The translations under genes and the position numbers were made by a program. Shown here in pieces: positions 14,599 to 16,644 of a stretch of 16,644 nt of DNA (the first letter of the stretch is position 1; each line of letters opens with the position of its first letter). The stretch is from assembly GCA_905194705.1 (NCBI GenBank), contig CAJJTI010000029.1, positions 1-16,644 on the forward strand. Reading direction: 5' to 3'. The notes below the pieces were generated by a model, which saw nothing but the letters and a program-made list of their open reading frames with translations, was not told where the DNA came from and did not search any database. The DNA is from an uncultured Solobacterium sp. (GTDB taxonomy: Bacteria; Bacillota_I; Bacilli_A; Erysipelotrichales; Erysipelotrichaceae).

Positions 14599-16156
14599 AA
14601 TATGTAAAACATTACTTGTCATTATAACATTTTTGTCTTTAGCATCTTGTACCTCTACACAAAATGTTGATTTAGATATAAATGAAACAGACGAAACACA
14701 ATTAGGAAAAGCTGATATAGATTTATCTAATGCAGAAGGAAAATTAAAAGAAATTCTAGATAAAGGAGTATTAGTAGTTGCTACTTCTCCTGACTATCCA
14801 CCTAATGAATATATAGATATGTATACAGGTGAAGTTAAAGGAAGTGAAATGACTTTAGCGAAATATATCGCTAACAGTTTAGGTGTTACTTTACAGGTAG
14901 AAACAATGGACTTCAGTGCTGTATTAACAGCCGTTGATACAGGAAAAGCAGATATAGCAATTTCTGGTTTTGGCTATAAAGCAGACCGTGCTAAAAACTA
15001 TGAACTATCTAAAGGTTATCAAGGAACTAGTGAAGCAGCATGTCATACATTATTAGTATTTACTGATGAAGTAGATAACTATAATTCTTTAGATGATTTC
15101 TCAGGTAAAAAGATTGATGCACAAGCTTCATCTCTTCAGGAAATGTATGTAACTGATGAAATTCCTGATGCTGAGTTAACACTTGTTTCTACACTGGATC
15201 AAGCAATATTAGAGCTTAATTCAAAGAAAGTAGATGCTGTTGCTTTGGATTGTAATACAGCAGAAAAATATGCTGAACAATCAAATGGAACATTATCAAA
15301 ATCAAATGTAGATTTTGATTTAACACCATATGCAGACTATGCAGGCAACGTCATTGCTGCTAAAAAAGGTGAAACAGCTTTAATTAATGCTATAAATGAT
15401 ATTATCGAAGATGTTAAAGAAAAAGATTTATATGCTGACTGGTATGCACAGGCAAAAGCAGAAGCTGATGCCAAAGAAAAGGCTAAAGAAGCTGGTAATA
15501 CTCTTTGGGGTGTCTGGACACAATATTGGCCTATCTTTATGAAAGGTCTAGTAGGAACATTAAAATATGCATTTATTGCTGTATTCTTTGGCTCTATTAT
15601 CGGTGCATTTGTTGCATTGCTACATTTATCAAAGAACAAAGTACTGTCATCAATTGCAGCAGTTTATGTAAATGTACTTCGTGGTACGCCATTACTTGTA
15701 CAAATGTATATTGTTTACTTCTTTTTCCCAATTGCATTTCCTGCATTAAATGCATTATCTAAAGATTTATGTGTAGTTGTATCTTTAGTTCTTAACTCAA
15801 GTGCATATGTATCAGAAATATTCCGTGGTGGTATTGAATCAGTTGATATTGGTCAAACAGAAGCCGCAAGATCTCTTGGTATGAGTAAGAAAAACTGCAT
15901 GGTGAAAATTATATTCCCACAAGCAATTAAAGCAATTTTGCCTTCTCTTGGTAATGAATATATTTCAATGATTAAGGAAACATCACTTGCAGGAACATTT
16001 ATGCTATATGAATTAATGTATACAAAGACATTGCTTGCCAATAAATTCTTAATTTGGCAACCAATGATTATTATCGCCATCATTTATCTCATCTGTACGA
16101 TGGTATTAAGTTTTCTTGTTAAACAAATGGAAAAGAGGTTGAGTGTCAGTGACTAA
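14591..16156 (+). CDS. Polar amino-acid ABC transporter, substrate-binding protein fused to permease
   Basis: This 521-residue protein joins two parts of a PAAT-family importer. Residues 1-20 are a lipoprotein signal with lipobox LASC (C20 lipidated). About 50-295 is a periplasmic-binding-protein type 3 domain (LKEILDKGVLVVATSPDYPP, NEYIDMYTGEVKGSEM, KADIAISGF). About 310-521 is a BPD_transp_1 permease with several membrane segments and the ATPase-contact EAA loop EAARSLGMSKKN...FPQAI. The fusion resembles the streptococcal GlnPH arrangement; substrates of the family include Arg, Lys, His, Gln, Glu and cystine. The probable CGC specifier of the upstream T-box favours arginine. AAAGGAAAG eight bases before ATG 14591 is a moderate ribosome site, and the start lies inside the end of the leader ORF. 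The ATPase gene overlaps its 3' end by 8 bp. Confidence 0.92.
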   Translation: MNKICKTLLVIITFLSLASCTSTQNVDLDINETDETQLGKADIDLSNAEGKLKEILDKGVLVVATSPDYPPNEYIDMYTGEVKGSEMTLAKYIANSLGVTLQVETMDFSAVLTAVDTGKADIAISGFGYKADRAKNYELSKGYQGTSEAACHTLLVFTDEVDNYNSLDDFSGKKIDAQASSLQEMYVTDEIPDAELTLVSTLDQAILELNSKKVDAVALDCNTAEKYAEQSNGTLSKSNVDFDLTPYADYAGNVIAAKKGETALINAINDIIEDVKEKDLYADWYAQAKAEADAKEKAKEAGNTLWGVWTQYWPIFMKGLVGTLKYAFIAVFFGSIIGAFVALLHLSKNKVLSSIAAVYVNVLRGTPLLVQMYIVYFFFPIAFPALNALSKDLCVVVSLVLNSSAYVSEIFRGGIESVDIGQTEAARSLGMSKKNCMVKIIFPQAIKAILPSLGNEYISMIKETSLAGTFMLYELMYTKTLLANKFLIWQPMIIIAIIYLICTMVLSFLVKQMEKRLSVSD

Positions 16157-16644
16157 TTTAGATATGCCGTTAATTGAAACGAAGAATTTAAAGAAATCTT
16201 TTGGTAAGTTAGAAGTACTAAAAGGTATTGATGAAAAAATATATAAGGGTGAAGTTGTATCAATAATAGGTCCTTCTGGTGGAGGAAAATCTACATTTCT
16301 CAGATGCTTGAATCTATTAGAAACACCTACAGAAGGTCATGTATATTTTGAAGGACAAGAATTAAATCCAGATAGTACGGACTTAGATAAGCATCGTCAA
16401 AAAATTGGTATGGTATTCCAACAGTTTAATGTATTTCCTCATTTGACTGTTTTAGAAAATATTACAATTACACCAATGCTTGAAAAAAAGGTATCAAAGA
16501 AAGATGCTGAAAAAGAAGCTATGGAACTATTAAAAATGGTTGGTTTAGAAAGCAAGGCAAATGAATATCCTAAAAAACTTTCTGGTGGTCAAAAACAACG
16601 TCTTGCTATAGTACGTGCTATGGCAATGCATCCAGATGTAATGT
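16149..16644 (+). CDS. Amino-acid ABC transporter ATP-binding protein (partial, runs off the window)
   Basis: This is the nucleotide-binding partner of the preceding fused transporter, with 165 codons visible and no stop before the window ends. It shows Walker A GPSGGGKST (41-49), with glycine where most members have serine before the final GKS, then the Q-loop MVFQQFNVFPHLTVLENI (88-105), which is typical of polar amino-acid transporters of the GlnQ/HisP type. The signature LSGGQKQR is at 144-151; Walker B lies beyond the edge. GTG at 16149 is chosen because it overlaps the upstream gene by 8 bp with GAGG upstream; GTG 16143 or ATG 16164 in the same frame are possible. A full protein would be about 245 residues. 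Confidence 0.9.
   Translation, partial: MTNLDMPLIETKNLKKSFGKLEVLKGIDEKIYKGEVVSIIGPSGGGKSTFLRCLNLLETPTEGHVYFEGQELNPDSTDLDKHRQKIGMVFQQFNVFPHLTVLENITITPMLEKKVSKKDAEKEAMELLKMVGLESKANEYPKKLSGGQKQRLAIVRAMAMHPDVM

Noticed and set aside
15337..15639. Open frames antisense to or in alternate frame within the transporter gene
   Set aside because: They lie within a domain-complete transporter coding region and have no ribosome sites or family features.

Overview
The window is AT-rich, gene-dense DNA from a low-GC Firmicute. Strong Shine-Dalgarno sites, short operon spacers, a T-box leader and CCA-encoding tRNA genes all fit. The gene content (long 2-hydroxyacyl-CoA dehydratase activase, oxygen-sensitive radical SAM enzyme, substrate-binding/permease fusion transporter) suggests an anaerobic gut lineage, possibly Erysipelotrichia. 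That placement is an inference from style and content, not from a marker gene. There is no rRNA, insertion sequence, phage gene or CRISPR array.

Layout. (1) 45-1460, minus strand: a uracil/xanthine-type NCS2 permease with its own terminator and a candidate promoter. (2) 1569-2492: a YhcC-like radical SAM protein. (3) 2574-9023: a tight five-gene operon (spacers of -1, 3, 4 and 3 nt) encoding a double-domain acyl-CoA dehydratase activase, its separated dehydratase-like partner, a HAD phosphatase, an M24 aminopeptidase and a YbaK-type aminoacyl-tRNA deacylase. It ends in a terminator that overlaps the last stop codon. (4) 9054-9240, minus strand: tRNA-Glu(UUC) with promoter and terminator. (5) 9257-12132: an operon with a membrane-anchored NAGPA-type phosphodiester glycosidase, a membrane-anchored protein of unknown function and uridine phosphorylase. 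(6) 12129-13189, minus strand: mutY, whose last ~30 codons lie in another frame. (7) 13243-13357: tRNA-Gly(CCC) and terminator. (8) 13421-14162: a hicAB toxin-antitoxin module with two palindromic operators on its promoter; the toxin reading frame is broken at a run of six A. (9) 14237-16644: a T-box leader with probable arginine specifier CGC, a 26-codon basic leader ORF carrying CGA-CGA, a fused polar amino-acid binding protein/permease, and its ATPase, cut by the window edge.

How the parts work together. The permease and uridine phosphorylase both serve pyrimidine salvage but sit in separate operons. In the last operon, uncharged tRNA (probably tRNA-Arg) would stabilise the antiterminator and switch on an importer that probably takes up arginine or another polar amino acid. 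The basic mini-ORF between the T-box and the transporter could add a second, translational, sensor of the same tRNA.

Most worth a second look are the T-box plus mini-ORF architecture, the paired operators of hicAB, and two independent single-base frameshifts (mutY and hicA) about 1.3 kb apart. The frameshifts are either real inactivations or sequence errors. No wholly new system is evident; most genes belong to known families.
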